DNA of 64,000 nucleotides from Oceanisphaera psychrotolerans (GTDB lineage: Bacteria > Pseudomonadota > Gammaproteobacteria > Enterobacterales > Aeromonadaceae): the NCBI RefSeq assembly GCF_001870485.1, contig NZ_MDKE01000006.1, positions 1-64,000 of the forward strand, in the 5' to 3' direction. The position numbers were made by a program, and so were the translations under genes. The notes below the pieces were generated by a model that saw nothing but the letters and a program-made list of their open reading frames with translations, was not told the origin of the DNA and searched no databases. This document shows, in pieces, positions 10,517 to 19,281 of this stretch. The first letter of the stretch is position 1. Each line of letters opens with the position of its first letter.

Positions 10517-10534
10517 ATGGGATGATGCTGCCGG

Positions 10535-11884
10535 TCAGCCGGCAAATTCCCGCTTGTATTTCTCCACGGTCGCGAGGAAGGTTTTCTTCTCGGTACCGGC
10601 CAGGCCATCGGCCATCGGCAACTTGACCTGCATGGCGTCCACGGCTCTGTTGTTGACGTGGAATTCGTAATGCAGGTGCGGACCGGTGGAACGACCGGTG
10701 TTGCCGGATAGAGCAATACGCTGGCCTCGGCGCACGGTGTCACCCTGTTTGACCAGAAACTTGCTGAGGTGCAGGAAGCGCGTGGTGTACTGGCGACCAT
10801 GACGGATAACCAGATAGTTGCCGGCCAGACGATGGCGCACGGCCTTGACGACGACACCATCGCCCGGCGCCAGCACCGGTGTGCCTGTCGGTACTGCAAA
10901 GTCGGTGCCCTTGTGGGGTTGGACCCGTCCGGTAATGGGGTGTTTGCGGCTCAGGTTGAAGTTGGAGCTGAGCCGGGCATGACGTTCCAGCGGAATACGA
11001 ATGAAGCCCCGTTCCAGGCTTTCGCCCTTGTCATCGTAAAACTTGCCATCTTCGTGGCGAAAGGCGTAATAGGTACGGCCCTTGTTGGTGAGTTCCACCG
11101 CCTGCAGTTCGGATTTTCCGGTGCTCTGACCCTCCACGTATTCACGCTGTACCAGCACCTTGAAGCTGTCGCCCTGGCGCAGATCCTTGGCGAAGTTGAG
11201 CTGCCACTGGAACAGGTTGGCGACCCGCTGGATCTGACTGGCAGACAGGCCGGCATTTCGGGCACTGATATAAAAGCTGCCGTTGATCACACCGCTCAGG
11301 GCCCGGCTTTCCCAGTTGCTTTCTTCGGTTCTGAGCCGGCTCTGGTAGCCATCGCCATCGCGGGTAAAGATACGGGTATGCAGCAGATCCCGCTTGATCT
11401 TGAACTCCTGCAGCAAATTGTCTTCATCGAGCAGCAGCGACAGGGTCTGACCGGGCTTGATGCCGTCGAGAGCTTTACCCTTGTCGGCGTCCAGCAATTT
11501 GTACATGGTGGCCAGGGGCAGTCCCAGGCCATTGAAAATGGTACTCAGGGTATCGCCATTTTGTACCACGTATTCCTGCCATTCGGGTTCGGTGGAGGCG
11601 ATTTCATCCAGGGCATCGACCGGTTCAATCGGGCCGATATCATCGCTGGGCAGGGTATAGAATTCGGTGTTGTCGACCTGCTCTTTGGCGGCTTTCTGCG
11701 GCAGGTTCAGGCTGGCCGGGATGCTGATCCTGACCGGTTGTTCGCTCATGTTGTGAGGGGAAGGCAGCATCACGGTGGTGAGCAGGGTCAGGCCGCTGAG
11801 AAAGACGATACCGTACAGATGCCGTTTGGGTAATGATACCGGTATGCCTTGCAGTCTGGATTGTATCGGGCGGAGAGGATTCAT
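10535..11884 (-). CDS. mepM: Murein DD-endopeptidase MepM (YebA), LysM and M23 domains
   Basis: Membrane-anchored peptidoglycan hydrolase that cuts meso-DAP-D-Ala crosslinks to allow wall growth. One N-terminal membrane segment lies at about residues 23-40, a LysM-like region at 104-150 (YVVQNGDTLSTIF), and a C-terminal M23 peptidase domain has zinc ligands H324 and D328 (HKGTD) and H405 (HLHYEF). The 449 residues are close to E. coli MepM (440). It lies next to znuA on the same strand, the same order as E. coli. Confidence 0.94.
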   Translation of the reverse strand: MNPLRPIQSRLQGIPVSLPKRHLYGIVFLSGLTLLTTVMLPSPHNMSEQPVRISIPASLNLPQKAAKEQVDNTEFYTLPSDDIGPIEPVDALDEIASTEPEWQEYVVQNGDTLSTIFNGLGLPLATMYKLLDADKGKALDGIKPGQTLSLLLDEDNLLQEFKIKRDLLHTRIFTRDGDGYQSRLRTEESNWESRALSGVINGSFYISARNAGLSASQIQRVANLFQWQLNFAKDLRQGDSFKVLVQREYVEGQSTGKSELQAVELTNKGRTYYAFRHEDGKFYDDKGESLERGFIRIPLERHARLSSNFNLSRKHPITGRVQPHKGTDFAVPTGTPVLAPGDGVVVKAVRHRLAGNYLVIRHGRQYTTRFLHLSKFLVKQGDTVRRGQRIALSGNTGRSTGPHLHYEFHVNNRAVDAMQVKLPMADGLAGTEKKTFLATVEKYKREFAG

Positions 11885-11919
11885 CCGGATTACCTGTGCC
11901 TGTTAGTTGCTGAAAAATG

Positions 11920-11975
11920 AATGCAAAAAACCGTTTTATCCATCTAAACATAGAGCCAAAGATAATAAAACGGTT
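11920..11975 (-). terminator. Candidate terminator between znuA and mepM
   Basis: Inverted repeat AACCGTTTTAT (11929-11939) and ATAAAACGGTT (11965-11975), exact over 11 base pairs with a 25-base loop. On the minus strand it is followed by a T-run at 11925-11930. It would separate znuA from mepM. The long loop lowers confidence. Confidence 0.55.
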
Positions 11976-12074
11976 AATATTTATCACCAAATGGTCCATT
12001 CGAGCGAGACCACCGTGGTTAGTGCATGGTGCAGTAATTAAGTTCCATACTATACCGGACTTTTATTCCATTTT

Positions 12075-13058
12075 TTAGGGTTCATTCAGCAAGCATGCGG
12101 CCATGGCGTTGGCCAGCTGCTGCATAAAATCAAAGTAGCCCTGGGGACCGGGCTCGATAGCGGCCCCAAGGGGGTCCAGTACGCCGGTGCGGGCGCCGGT
12201 ATTGCGTACCACCGCTTCAATTACCGCCGGCCGGAACTGGGGTTCGGCAAAGACACACTGTGCCCTAGACTGCTTCAGCGCCTGGTGAATATTGGTCAGG
12301 GTTCTGGCACCGGGGGAGCGTTCCGGGTTCACGGTAAAATACCCGAGTGACGGCAACCGGTAATGGTCTTCCCAGTATCCATAGGCGTCGTGGAACACGA
12401 AGTAACCGATGCCGGCGGCCGGGGCCAGTCGGGCGGCCACCTGACGGTCGGTTTCTTCCAGCCCGGCCCGGAAGGCGGCCAGGTTTTTCCGGTATCGCTC
12501 GCCATTGGCCGGATCAAGCTGGCTCAGACGCTCGGCCAGCAGGGTCGCCATTTTTTCTGCGTGATGGGGATCGAGCCAGATATGAGTGTCCAGCTCGCCA
12601 TGATGATGATCGTGTTCGTCGTCATGGTTTCCGGCCGTGATTTTATCGCTATCATGGTCTGCATGGTCTGCATGGTCTGCATGGTCTGCATGGTCTGCAT
12701 GGTCTGCATGGTCTGCATGGTCTGCATGATCATCGATGTCGATCTGCGCCATCAATGGCAGGCTGTTGGGCTGGCTGGCGAGCAGCGGAGTCAGAAAGCC
12801 TTCCAGTTCGGGACCGATCCAGACCACCAGATCCGCCTGCTTGATCCTGCGCACATCGGATGGGCGCAGGGCGTAATCATGGGGGGAACTGCCCGGAGGC
12901 AACAGCAGCTCGGGGGCGGGACCGCCCTCGGTGATGGCACTGGCAATCAGTTGCAGTGGCTTGATGGTGGTCAGCACTTCCATGGCGCGGGCCTGGCCGC
13001 TCTGCAGCAGGGACAGCGTCAGCAACAGGGGCGATGCCAGTAAAAACAGGGCTCTCAT
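12075..13058 (-). CDS. znuA: High-affinity zinc-binding periplasmic protein ZnuA
   Basis: Captures Zn2+ in the periplasm for the ZnuBC importer. The start at 13058 gives about 327 residues with a signal peptide ending near QARA. Cluster A-I substrate-binding protein fold, with likely ligand histidines in SSPHDYAL, HIWLDPHHAEKM and VFHDAYGY. The central charged loop carries eight exact HAD repeats plus DDEHDHHHGE, a zinc-scavenging region. An upstream in-frame ATG at 13103 would run into the Zur operator, so it was not used. Divergent from znuCB. Confidence 0.96.
   Translation of the reverse strand: MRALFLLASPLLLTLSLLQSGQARAMEVLTTIKPLQLIASAITEGGPAPELLLPPGSSPHDYALRPSDVRRIKQADLVVWIGPELEGFLTPLLASQPNSLPLMAQIDIDDHADHADHADHADHADHADHADHADHDSDKITAGNHDDEHDHHHGELDTHIWLDPHHAEKMATLLAERLSQLDPANGERYRKNLAAFRAGLEETDRQVAARLAPAAGIGYFVFHDAYGYWEDHYRLPSLGYFTVNPERSPGARTLTNIHQALKQSRAQCVFAEPQFRPAVIEAVVRNTGARTGVLDPLGAAIEPGPQGYFDFMQQLANAMAACLLNEP
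12653..12724. repeat. 9-base tandem repeat, eight exact units, inside znuA
   Basis: The unit CATGGTCTG occurs eight times without a mismatch. On the coding strand it encodes HAD repeats in the histidine-rich metal loop. Because the unit is a multiple of three, changes in copy number would lengthen or shorten the loop without shifting the frame. Confidence 0.97.
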
Positions 13059-13099
13059 GATGGGTTTCGTCCGGATTGGTGATAGAGTTCGGCAAGCAG

Positions 13100-13123
13100 G
13101 CAATGTTATAATATTACAAATTG
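13100..13123. promoter_or_regulatory. Zur operator between znuA and znuC
   Basis: TGTTATAATATTACA at 13104-13118 is a near-perfect palindrome matching the enterobacterial Zur consensus TGTTATAATATAACA, with further symmetry outside it. It sits between the divergent starts at 13058 and 13145, as in E. coli. Zinc-replete Zur should repress both transcripts. Confidence 0.9.
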
Positions 13124-13144
13124 AGATGTAAAGGCGTTAAGCGA

Positions 13145-13882
13145 ATGACCAAGCTGGTTGAACTGACCGACGTCGGGCTGGAAATCGAGGGTAATGTCAT
13201 TCTCGAACGAATTTCACTGACCCTGAACCGTGGCGAAATACTGACCATTGTCGGACCTAACGGCGCCGGCAAGAGCTCGCTGATGAAACTGGTGCTGCGC
13301 CTGAACGAAGGCAATACCGGCCGGTTGTGGCGCAAGCCGGGGCTGCGCATCGGCTATGTGCCGCAAAAATTGCACCTCGACCCGGTACTGCCATTGACCG
13401 TGGCCCGTTTCATGAGCCTGTCGCATGGTCGTCGGTTGACGGTGGCTCAGGCGCTGGCCAGGGTAGGGGCCGAGCGATTGGCCGAGCGGGCCATGCAGGC
13501 GTTATCCGGCGGTGAAATGCAGCGTATCCTGCTGGCGCGAGCGCTGATGATGGAGCCGGAATTACTGATCCTGGACGAGCCCGCCCAGGGGGTGGACGTG
13601 CATGGACAGACCGAGCTTTATACCCTGATCAAGCAGCTTAGCGACGAGTTGCAGTGCGGCGTGCTGATGGTGTCTCACGACCTGCACCTGGTGATGGCGA
13701 GTACCCACAGAGTCATTTGTCTGAACCAGCATATCTGTTGTCATGGCGAGCCGGAACAGGTGGCGCGTCATCCCGAGTTTGCCCGTTTGTTTGGTCGGCC
13801 GGAGCTGGCCCAGCTGGCGGTGTACACCCACCATCATGATTGTGACGAAGACCACCACGGAGACGTAAGCCATGTGGGATAG
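13145..13882 (+). CDS. znuC: Zinc ABC transporter ATP-binding protein ZnuC
   Basis: ATPase of the ZnuABC importer. Walker [10 protein letters not shown] is at residues 37-45, the signature LSGGEMQRI and Walker [10 protein letters not shown] follow, and the switch histidine is in VSHDLH. The C-terminus is histidine- and aspartate-rich ([14 protein letters not shown]), possibly a zinc sensor tail. The ATG at 13145 gives 245 residues. A TTG at 13121 in frame overlaps the Zur operator and is unlikely to be the start. Overlaps znuB by 11 bases. Confidence 0.96.
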   Translation: MTKLVELTDVGLEIEGNVILERISLTLNRGEILTIVGPNGAGKSSLMKLVLRLNEGNTGRLWRKPGLRIGYVPQKLHLDPVLPLTVARFMSLSHGRRLTVAQALARVGAERLAERAMQALSGGEMQRILLARALMMEPELLILDEPAQGVDVHGQTELYTLIKQLSDELQCGVLMVSHDLHLVMASTHRVICLNQHICCHGEPEQVARHPEFARLFGRPELAQLAVYTHHHDCDEDHHGDVSHVG

Positions 13883-14660
13883 TTTTCTGCTGTATGCCCT
13901 GTTGGCCGGGTTGGGCATCGCCCTGCTGGCGGGTCCGCTCGGCAGTTTTGTGGTCTGGCGACGGATGGCCTATTTCGGCGATACCCTGGCCCATTCTTCT
14001 CTGCTGGGGGTGGCCCTGGGCCTGTTGCTGCACATAGATCTGACCCTGGCGGTGCTGGTGTCTTGTCTGTGTCTGGGCATCTTGCTGGCGGCGTTGCAGC
14101 GGGCCAGCTGGTTGGCCACCGATACCCTGCTCGGCATTCTGGCCCACACCGCCCTCTCACTCGGACTGGTGGCACTGGCCTTTATGGATAATGTACGGGT
14201 CGATCTGATGGCCTATCTGTTCGGAGACCTGCTGGCGATCCAGTTGACGGATCTGTACTGGATCTACGGTGGTGGCCTGGTGCTGCTATTGATCCTGCGC
14301 CGTTTCTGGAGCCAGTTGCTGTCCATTACCGTCAGCGAGGAGCTGGCGCGGGTGGAGGGGATACGAGTCGAGCCGCTTAAATTATTGTTACTGCTGATGA
14401 TAAGCGTGTTGATCGCGGTGGCGATGAAATTTGTGGGGGCACTGATCATCACCTCCCTGCTGATCATTCCCGCCGCCACCGCCCGTCGTTTCAGTCGCAC
14501 GCCGGAGCAGATGGCATTGTATGCCAGTGGCCTGGGGATGCTGGCAGTGATCGGAGGATTACAGTTGTCATTCAGTCACGATACCCCCGCCGGCCCCTCG
14601 GTGGTGGTGGTGGCCGCCACCTTGTTCCTGCTATCGCAACTGGTACCGAAACGGGGCTGA
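13872..14660 (+). CDS. znuB: Zinc ABC transporter permease ZnuB
   Basis: Inner-membrane permease of the ZnuABC importer, ABC-3 family, 262 residues with about eight hydrophobic segments. Typical family stretches are [26 protein letters not shown] near the N-terminus and [20 protein letters not shown] later on. Its start lies within the 3' end of znuC, indicating translational coupling. Confidence 0.96.
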   Translation: MWDSFLLYALLAGLGIALLAGPLGSFVVWRRMAYFGDTLAHSSLLGVALGLLLHIDLTLAVLVSCLCLGILLAALQRASWLATDTLLGILAHTALSLGLVALAFMDNVRVDLMAYLFGDLLAIQLTDLYWIYGGGLVLLLILRRFWSQLLSITVSEELARVEGIRVEPLKLLLLLMISVLIAVAMKFVGALIITSLLIIPAATARRFSRTPEQMALYASGLGMLAVIGGLQLSFSHDTPAGPSVVVVAATLFLLSQLVPKRG

Positions 14661-14684
14661 GAGCACAGCTGTATATGGTTATCG

Positions 14685-14767
14685 CTCTGCTGCGCAGAGC
14701 CCGCCGGCTAAAGCGGCGTCTACAAGGACAGGGTGTGGTTTTGTAGGCGCCACTTTAGTAGTCGGCG
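14685..14767. repeat. REP-like inverted pair downstream of znuB
   Basis: A small hairpin (GCTCTGC / GCAGAGC at 14685-14701) is followed by two arms, 14702-14725 and 14741-14767, that are inverted copies of each other with a few mismatches. Each contains TTGTAG-CGCC-CTTTAG on one strand. This resembles the REP family with core TGTAGG-GCGGCTTTAG common in pseudomonads and relatives. It may protect the znuB mRNA 3' end. Confidence 0.7.
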
Positions 14768-14848
14768 CAAACCATCAGATGGTGTTGGTATTGCAGAAAT
14801 AACGCCGATCTCACAGTCCCATTTGTTTTATAGCTGATGGCTTACGGC

Positions 14849-15442
14849 TTAAAGCTGCCCTTCCCCCAATACTTCATGTACCCGCGTCCGCAGTGCCGGC
14901 AGCTCCTCCTGCTCGAACCAGGGATTCTGGGTCAACCAGCGGCGGTTGCGCGGAGAGGGATGAGGCAGCGGCAACCGGTCGGGGGCAAAGTCTCGCCAGT
15001 GGCGTACCGTGTCGGTCAGGGTGCGATAGCGGTTGCCCAGATAATAACGCTGGGCATACTGGCCAATCAGCAGCGTGAGCCGGATATGGGGCAGGGCGGC
15101 CAGCAGTTGCTCATGCCAGGCGGGTGCACATTCCGGGCGGGGCGGCAGATCGCCGCTTTTGCCCCGGCCCGGGTAGCAGAATCCCATGGGCATGATGGCG
15201 ACCACGGCGGGATCGTAGAATTGTTCCCGGCTCAGCTGCAGCCAGCGGCGCAGGGTGTCGCCGCTGGGATCGTTCCAGGGAATACCGGTCTCATGGACCC
15301 GGGTACCCGGGGCCTGACCGATGATCAGGATCCGGGCGTCGGGCGCCATTTGTACTACTGGTCTGGGGCCCAGCGGCAGATGGGCTTCGCAGAGCCGGCA
15401 GGCCCGGACCCGTTGCAGCAGCCGGTCGAAGTTCTCGCTCAT
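14849..15442 (-). CDS. Uracil-DNA glycosylase family protein with Fe-S cysteines
   Basis: About 197 residues. N-terminal CRLCEAH supplies two cysteines, and two more lie 15 residues apart in FCYPGRGKSGDLPPRPEC, the C-x2-C...C-x15-C pattern of [4Fe-4S] UDG families. The active-site-like loop GQAPGTRVHETGIPWNDPSG and the C-terminal HPSPRN fit the superfamily. The start overlaps the stop of the upstream dehydrogenase by one base (TGATG), so translation is coupled. Substrate specificity is unproven; many close relatives are annotated only as family members. Confidence 0.85.
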   Translation of the reverse strand: MSENFDRLLQRVRACRLCEAHLPLGPRPVVQMAPDARILIIGQAPGTRVHETGIPWNDPSGDTLRRWLQLSREQFYDPAVVAIMPMGFCYPGRGKSGDLPPRPECAPAWHEQLLAALPHIRLTLLIGQYAQRYYLGNRYRTLTDTVRHWRDFAPDRLPLPHPSPRNRRWLTQNPWFEQEELPALRTRVHEVLGEGQL

Positions 15443-16386
15443 CAGTATCCCAGATTGAAATTCACCAGCCCTTCCATCGGTTTGCCCTCGATGTATTTCA
15501 GATAGTTGCGACTGAAACGGGTCACTATCTGATCCGGGAAGCTGTAGCCGGCGTTGTGCGGGGTAATCACCACGTTGGGCATGTCCCACAGCGGGCTGGC
15601 GCTCGGTAGCGGCTCGGTGGTAAACACATCCAGTACCGCCGCACCGATGTTGCCATGACGCAGGGTCTGGATCAGCGCGCTTTCATCCACTGCATCGCCG
15701 CGCCCCACGTTGAAGAAAATAGCCCCGGGTTTGAAATGTTTCATGCGTTCGCTATCGAACAGGCCTCGGGTCTGGGGGGTGGAGGGCAGTATGCTGACCA
15801 CTACATCGGCCCTGGGAAGTACCTTGTTCAGGGCCGGGAGCTGGTAGGTATGATCGAAGCCGGGGGCTTCGCGCCCGGAGCGGCTGATGCCCAGCACTTC
15901 CATCCCGAAGTGGGCCGCAGTGGCGGCCACCTGCTGGCCGATGCTGCCGGTACCGATGATCAGCATCGTCTTGCCACGAATGCTGTGATAGGGCAGTAGT
16001 TGCCAGTTGTGCAGCCGCTGCTGCTCCCGGTAGTGGCGCAGATGACGAGTGAGCGACAGCAGATGGGCAAACACATATTCACTGATCAGGGGGCCGAAGA
16101 TGCCTCTGATATTGGTGAGCTGGTAATCCTGACGGCAGTCGGGGCTGAGCAACAGATCGACGCCGGCATAGGTGGACTGGGCCCACTTGAGCGCTCGTGC
16201 TTCTTTCAACCGTGCGCGAAGCCGGGCCGGCTCGCCCAGCAGGATATCGGCCCGGGCAAGCGCGGCCTGAATCTCGTCCTCCTGTTCCGGGGCCAGTATG
16301 GTCAGTCCGGGCAGATAGGCCTGTTTCAGCAGCGCCTGATATTCGGCGTTATCCTGGCTGAGCAGTAACAGGGTATGATTGGCCAT
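15442..16386 (-). CDS. D-2-hydroxyacid dehydrogenase, GhrA-like
   Basis: NAD(P)H-dependent reductase of 2-keto acids such as glyoxylate or hydroxypyruvate. About 314 residues. The Rossmann motif is IGTGSIG, catalytic arginine in VGRGDAVDE, glutamate in TTEPLP and histidine in TPHNAGYS. AGGAGAGAAGG precedes the ATG at 16386. It forms a two-gene unit with the downstream UDG-family gene. The exact substrate cannot be read from sequence. Confidence 0.9.
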   Translation of the reverse strand: MANHTLLLLSQDNAEYQALLKQAYLPGLTILAPEQEDEIQAALARADILLGEPARLRARLKEARALKWAQSTYAGVDLLLSPDCRQDYQLTNIRGIFGPLISEYVFAHLLSLTRHLRHYREQQRLHNWQLLPYHSIRGKTMLIIGTGSIGQQVAATAAHFGMEVLGISRSGREAPGFDHTYQLPALNKVLPRADVVVSILPSTPQTRGLFDSERMKHFKPGAIFFNVGRGDAVDESALIQTLRHGNIGAAVLDVFTTEPLPSASPLWDMPNVVITPHNAGYSFPDQIVTRFSRNYLKYIEGKPMEGLVNFNLGY

Positions 16387-16541
16387 ACCTTCTCTCCTCA
16401 ATATGCTTTGTGTGACAGCGTTTTATGCGACAATGGCACAAGCATAAACTTATTTCAGCGTTTCCCGCATAAAGTGTGAGCCCCGGCCGTAAACGGTCAA
16501 CATGGCCACGGTGCGGTAGCCCCAACCACAAGGAAATATCC

Positions 16542-17123
16542 GTGTTCGGTGATAAATTCTACAAAAAAATCAACAAGCTGGCACCCTGGCAGCAAACGGT
16601 GTTTGCGCTGGCGCTGGCCGAGCGGATGTATCCCAATTATCGGCTGTTTGCCGATACTTCTTCATTCGGCAACGGCGAGCGTTTTCGCGACACCCTGGAT
16701 GTACTCTGGACCTATCTGACGGTCAAGGGGTCCCGGGTGGATTTGGGTGCCGAGCTGGAATCGTTCGAGGCATTCATTCCCGATCCGTCACGTTTTGAAA
16801 GTTACGGGGCCTACCCGGCTCTGGACGCCTGTGTTGCCGTGGGCGCGGCCTATAACTCGGTGATTTGTCGTATCGGAGAAGAGGCGATCGAAGCCAGCGG
16901 TGCGTCGCTGGGAACCGTTGCCGGTTTTGCCGAGCTGCTGGCGGAACGGGATTTGAGCGAAGAAGAGCTGTATGAGAATGAACTGATGGCGGCGGAAATG
17001 GAGTTCCAGGTGGAGTTGCTGGAGCGGGTAGGCCAGCCGAGAGCGGCCGAAACCATTCTGGCCATCCGGGATTTTGCCGCTCAGGACGGGGTCTCGAATA
17101 TAGGCATCAGTCTGGAAGAGTAA
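16542..17123 (+). CDS. DUF416 family protein, YjaG-like
   Basis: 193 residues, closely matching the length and pattern of E. coli YjaG (WQxxxFxxxLxERMYPNY, YPAxDACVA, ending in SNIGI). It starts at GTG 16542 after AAGGAAA; the frame is open earlier, but homology begins here. The protein is acidic and mostly helical, and its function is unknown. Confidence 0.88.
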   Translation: MFGDKFYKKINKLAPWQQTVFALALAERMYPNYRLFADTSSFGNGERFRDTLDVLWTYLTVKGSRVDLGAELESFEAFIPDPSRFESYGAYPALDACVAVGAAYNSVICRIGEEAIEASGASLGTVAGFAELLAERDLSEEELYENELMAAEMEFQVELLERVGQPRAAETILAIRDFAAQDGVSNIGISLEE

Positions 17124-17206
17124 TCGTCGGTATGAGGCGGGTGGATATAAGAGTGTGAAGGGTGAATAGCAAGGCGTGAGGGGAGTGGTTTACCCCTCGC
17201 GTCTTC

Positions 17207-17680
17207 TTATTCGTGCAGCAGGCTGCCGACCTGTAGCAGGGGGGCCACATCCAGATCGTCGGCGTTCATCATCGAGGAAATACGCTGTACCGAAGACAGC
17301 AGCAGGTTTTGCTCCCAGGCCTCCAATGCCTGAAAACGCTGCAGAAAGCTGTCTTGCAGCGGCCGTGGGGCCGTTTCGAGTTTGGCCTTGCCATCCTCGG
17401 TCAGCACCGCATGCACCTTGCGCTTGTCGGTCTGGCTGCGCTCCCGGCGTACCAGCTGCTTCTGCTCCAGCCGGTCGATAATGGTGGTGGCGGTGGCCTG
17501 GCTCATGTGAGTGGCCTGGGCCAGCATGCGCATGGTGATATCGCCATGCTCGCTGATGGCCTGCAACAGCAACAGCTGGGGGCCGGTCAGGCCCGAAGCC
17601 TTGCTGAGCTGACGGGAGTGGAGGTCGATGGCTCGGATGATCTGGCGCAGCGCCACCAGCACTTCTTCATGTTTTTCCAA
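17207..17680 (-). CDS. MarR-family transcriptional regulator
   Basis: 157 residues with a central winged helix (LTGPQLLLLQAI, MLAQATHMSQATATTIIDRLEQ, wing residues RRERSQTDKRKVHAVLT). The start is probably TTG at 17680, preceded by GGGAG, because relatives begin with the same MEKHEEVLVALR-type helix. No adjacent transport or enzyme gene is on the same strand, so the regulon is not evident. Confidence 0.88.
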   Translation of the reverse strand: MEKHEEVLVALRQIIRAIDLHSRQLSKASGLTGPQLLLLQAISEHGDITMRMLAQATHMSQATATTIIDRLEQKQLVRRERSQTDKRKVHAVLTEDGKAKLETAPRPLQDSFLQRFQALEAWEQNLLLSSVQRISSMMNADDLDVAPLLQVGSLLHE

Positions 17681-17797
17681 GGTACTCCCGCCGATAGCTG
17701 ACTGAATTTGCGCGCACCATAGCGTAAATTGACCGCTGTTTAAAGTCCTGCGGGAGCCGGCACATGCTTTAAGCGGTTCTGTCTGGGACAGCCCGGC

Positions 17798-17813
17798 AAT
17801 TGTATGTACAATT
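17798..17813. promoter_or_regulatory. HutC-type operator upstream of hutC
   Basis: AATTGTATGTACAATT has 7-base perfect arms around TG, the TTGTAT-TACAA form typical of HutC (GntR/HutC family) sites. It lies 22 bases before the hutC start, consistent with autorepression. Confidence 0.75.
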
Positions 17814-17834
17814 GGAATCGTTACAGGAGGCCAC

Positions 17835-18542
17835 GTGACTCAATCCATTCCCCTTTATCAGCAGATCAAACAACATATCCTGATTCGAATCGAGTCCGGA
17901 GAATATCCATTGCACCAGCAGATACCACCCGAGCAGGAGCTGGCCGAGCAGTTCAAGGTCAGCCGAATGACGGCCCACAAGGCGATTCGGGATCTGGTGC
18001 AGGAAGGCTACCTGATGCGTCGGGCCGGACTGGGTACCTTTGTGACCGAGCCCAAGGCCGAATCGCCGCTGGCGGATATCAACAATATTGCCGACGAGGT
18101 ACGAAGCCGCGGTCACGAATACAGCAATAGCGTGAGAGTGCTGGAGGCGATTCGAGCCAATGAAGAAGTGGCGCTGCAGATGGGGATGCGGCTCAATGCC
18201 CGGGTGTTTCACTCGGTGATCGTCCACCTGGAAAACAAGGTACCCATCCAGGTGGAAGAGCGTTTTGTTAATCCGGCGCTGGCGTCCGGTTATCTGCAGT
18301 GTGATTTCAGCCAGCAGACTCCCAACGCCTACCTGGTGGAGCATTGTCCGCTGTCGGATCTGGAGCACATAGTTGAGGCACGAATGGCGCCCGTCATGGT
18401 CCGTGACTGGCTGCAATTACGGCAAGAGACTCCCTGCCTGCTGGTGACCCGGCGTACCTGGTCCATGCATCAGTTGGTCAGTTTCGCCCGGCTTTGGCAT
18501 CCGGGCGACAGATACAAGCTGCGGTCAACGCTGAAGCTTTGA
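17835..18542 (+). CDS. hutC: Histidine utilization repressor HutC
   Basis: GntR-family regulator that releases DNA on binding urocanate. The N-terminal winged helix has the pattern YxQIKxxILxxIxSGEY, PPEQELAEQFKVSRMTAHKAIRDL and GxGTFV. The C-terminal UTRA effector domain is about residues 90-230. The start is GTG at 17835 behind AGGAGG. Three matching palindromes lie in this locus, before hutC itself and between the YjiH-family gene and hutI. Confidence 0.95.
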   Translation: MTQSIPLYQQIKQHILIRIESGEYPLHQQIPPEQELAEQFKVSRMTAHKAIRDLVQEGYLMRRAGLGTFVTEPKAESPLADINNIADEVRSRGHEYSNSVRVLEAIRANEEVALQMGMRLNARVFHSVIVHLENKVPIQVEERFVNPALASGYLQCDFSQQTPNAYLVEHCPLSDLEHIVEARMAPVMVRDWLQLRQETPCLLVTRRTWSMHQLVSFARLWHPGDRYKLRSTLKL

Positions 18543-18578
18543 CCGGCGGGAGCGGGGATTAGGGACTGGATAATGCCC

Positions 18579-18655
18579 CCAGAATCCAGAATCCAGAATC
18601 CAGAATCCAGAATCCAGAATCCAGAATCCAGAATCCAGAATCCAGAATCCAGAAT
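18579..18655. repeat. 7-base tandem repeat, eleven units, between hutC and yaeQ
   Basis: Eleven exact copies of CCAGAAT lie between the convergent 3' ends of hutC (18542) and yaeQ (18657). It creates spurious open frames on both strands with seven-residue periodicity. No repeat-to-repeat variation, spacers or leader are seen. Confidence 0.98.
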
Positions 18656-18656
18656 T

Positions 18657-19193
18657 TTACCGCCACTGACTGAGCTGCAAGTCCAGGCTGTGTTCACCAT
18701 CGGTCAGCTGGATTTCATTTTCCTGCAGGGTGGCGAACAGATCGATGCTGCGCTGGCACAGCTCGGCCAGCCGAGCCGGTTGCGGATCGTCCAAATGGTA
18801 AATCTGCAGCCGCGGCAGCTGAGTCAGTTCGATCTGATGCTTGTTCCACCATTCCTGTGCGCTGCGGCCGCCGTAGCTGTACACCACCACCTGTTCGGCC
18901 CGGGACAGCGCCTGCTTGATGCGCTTGACGCTGGGTTCACCCAACTCCACCCATAGCAGGATGCGGCCATCCGGCGATTTCTGCCACAACTCCGGCTCAT
19001 CGTCGGTGCTCAGGCCCTTGGTAAAGCTCAGATCTTCATCCGCATGGCGCATAAAGGCCAGCAGGCGCACCATCATCCGGGTTTCGGTTTCCGATGGATG
19101 ACGGGCCACGGTCATGCTGTGTTCTTGATAGTAATGTCGGTGCAAGTCGCTGATATTCATGCGAACTTTATGCAGGGTGGCAGTCAGGGCCAT
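18657..19193 (-). CDS. yaeQ: YaeQ family protein
   Basis: 178 residues aligned end to end with E. coli YaeQ: MALTATLHKVRMNISDLHR at the start, then TVARHPSETETRMMVRLLAF, FTKGLSTDDEPELW and LWVELGEPSVKRIKQA. YaeQ has a fold related to PD-(D/E)XK nucleases but no established activity. Upstream in-frame starts (19220) exist, yet homology begins at 19193. It lies inside the hut locus, on the same strand as the YjiH-family gene, 88 bases downstream of it. Confidence 0.92.
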   Translation of the reverse strand: MALTATLHKVRMNISDLHRHYYQEHSMTVARHPSETETRMMVRLLAFMRHADEDLSFTKGLSTDDEPELWQKSPDGRILLWVELGEPSVKRIKQALSRAEQVVVYSYGGRSAQEWWNKHQIELTQLPRLQIYHLDDPQPARLAELCQRSIDLFATLQENEIQLTDGEHSLDLQLSQWR

Positions 19194-19281
19194 GAGGTCG
19201 TCTCGCGTAAAAGACGACATCTTAACGGTAAGCCGCAGTCGGAGCCAGCCCGGCACGCAGAAGCGGCCGGGCGGGGAGGGA

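Noticed and set aside
11885..12074. A short open frame between mepM and znuA
   Set aside because: It spans the terminator-like inverted repeat and has no ribosome-binding site or homology.
12363..13043. A plus-strand frame with MCMVCMVC repeats opposite znuA
   Set aside because: It is the reverse translation of the HAD repeat array in znuA.
18579..18655. Possible CRISPR array
   Set aside because: The units are 7 bases, contiguous and without spacers, and no cas genes are near.
18470..18956. Open frames on both strands with seven-residue repeats (ILDSGFW on one, PESRIQN on the other)
   Set aside because: They are produced by translating the CCAGAAT array; neither has a ribosome-binding site and both run into real genes.
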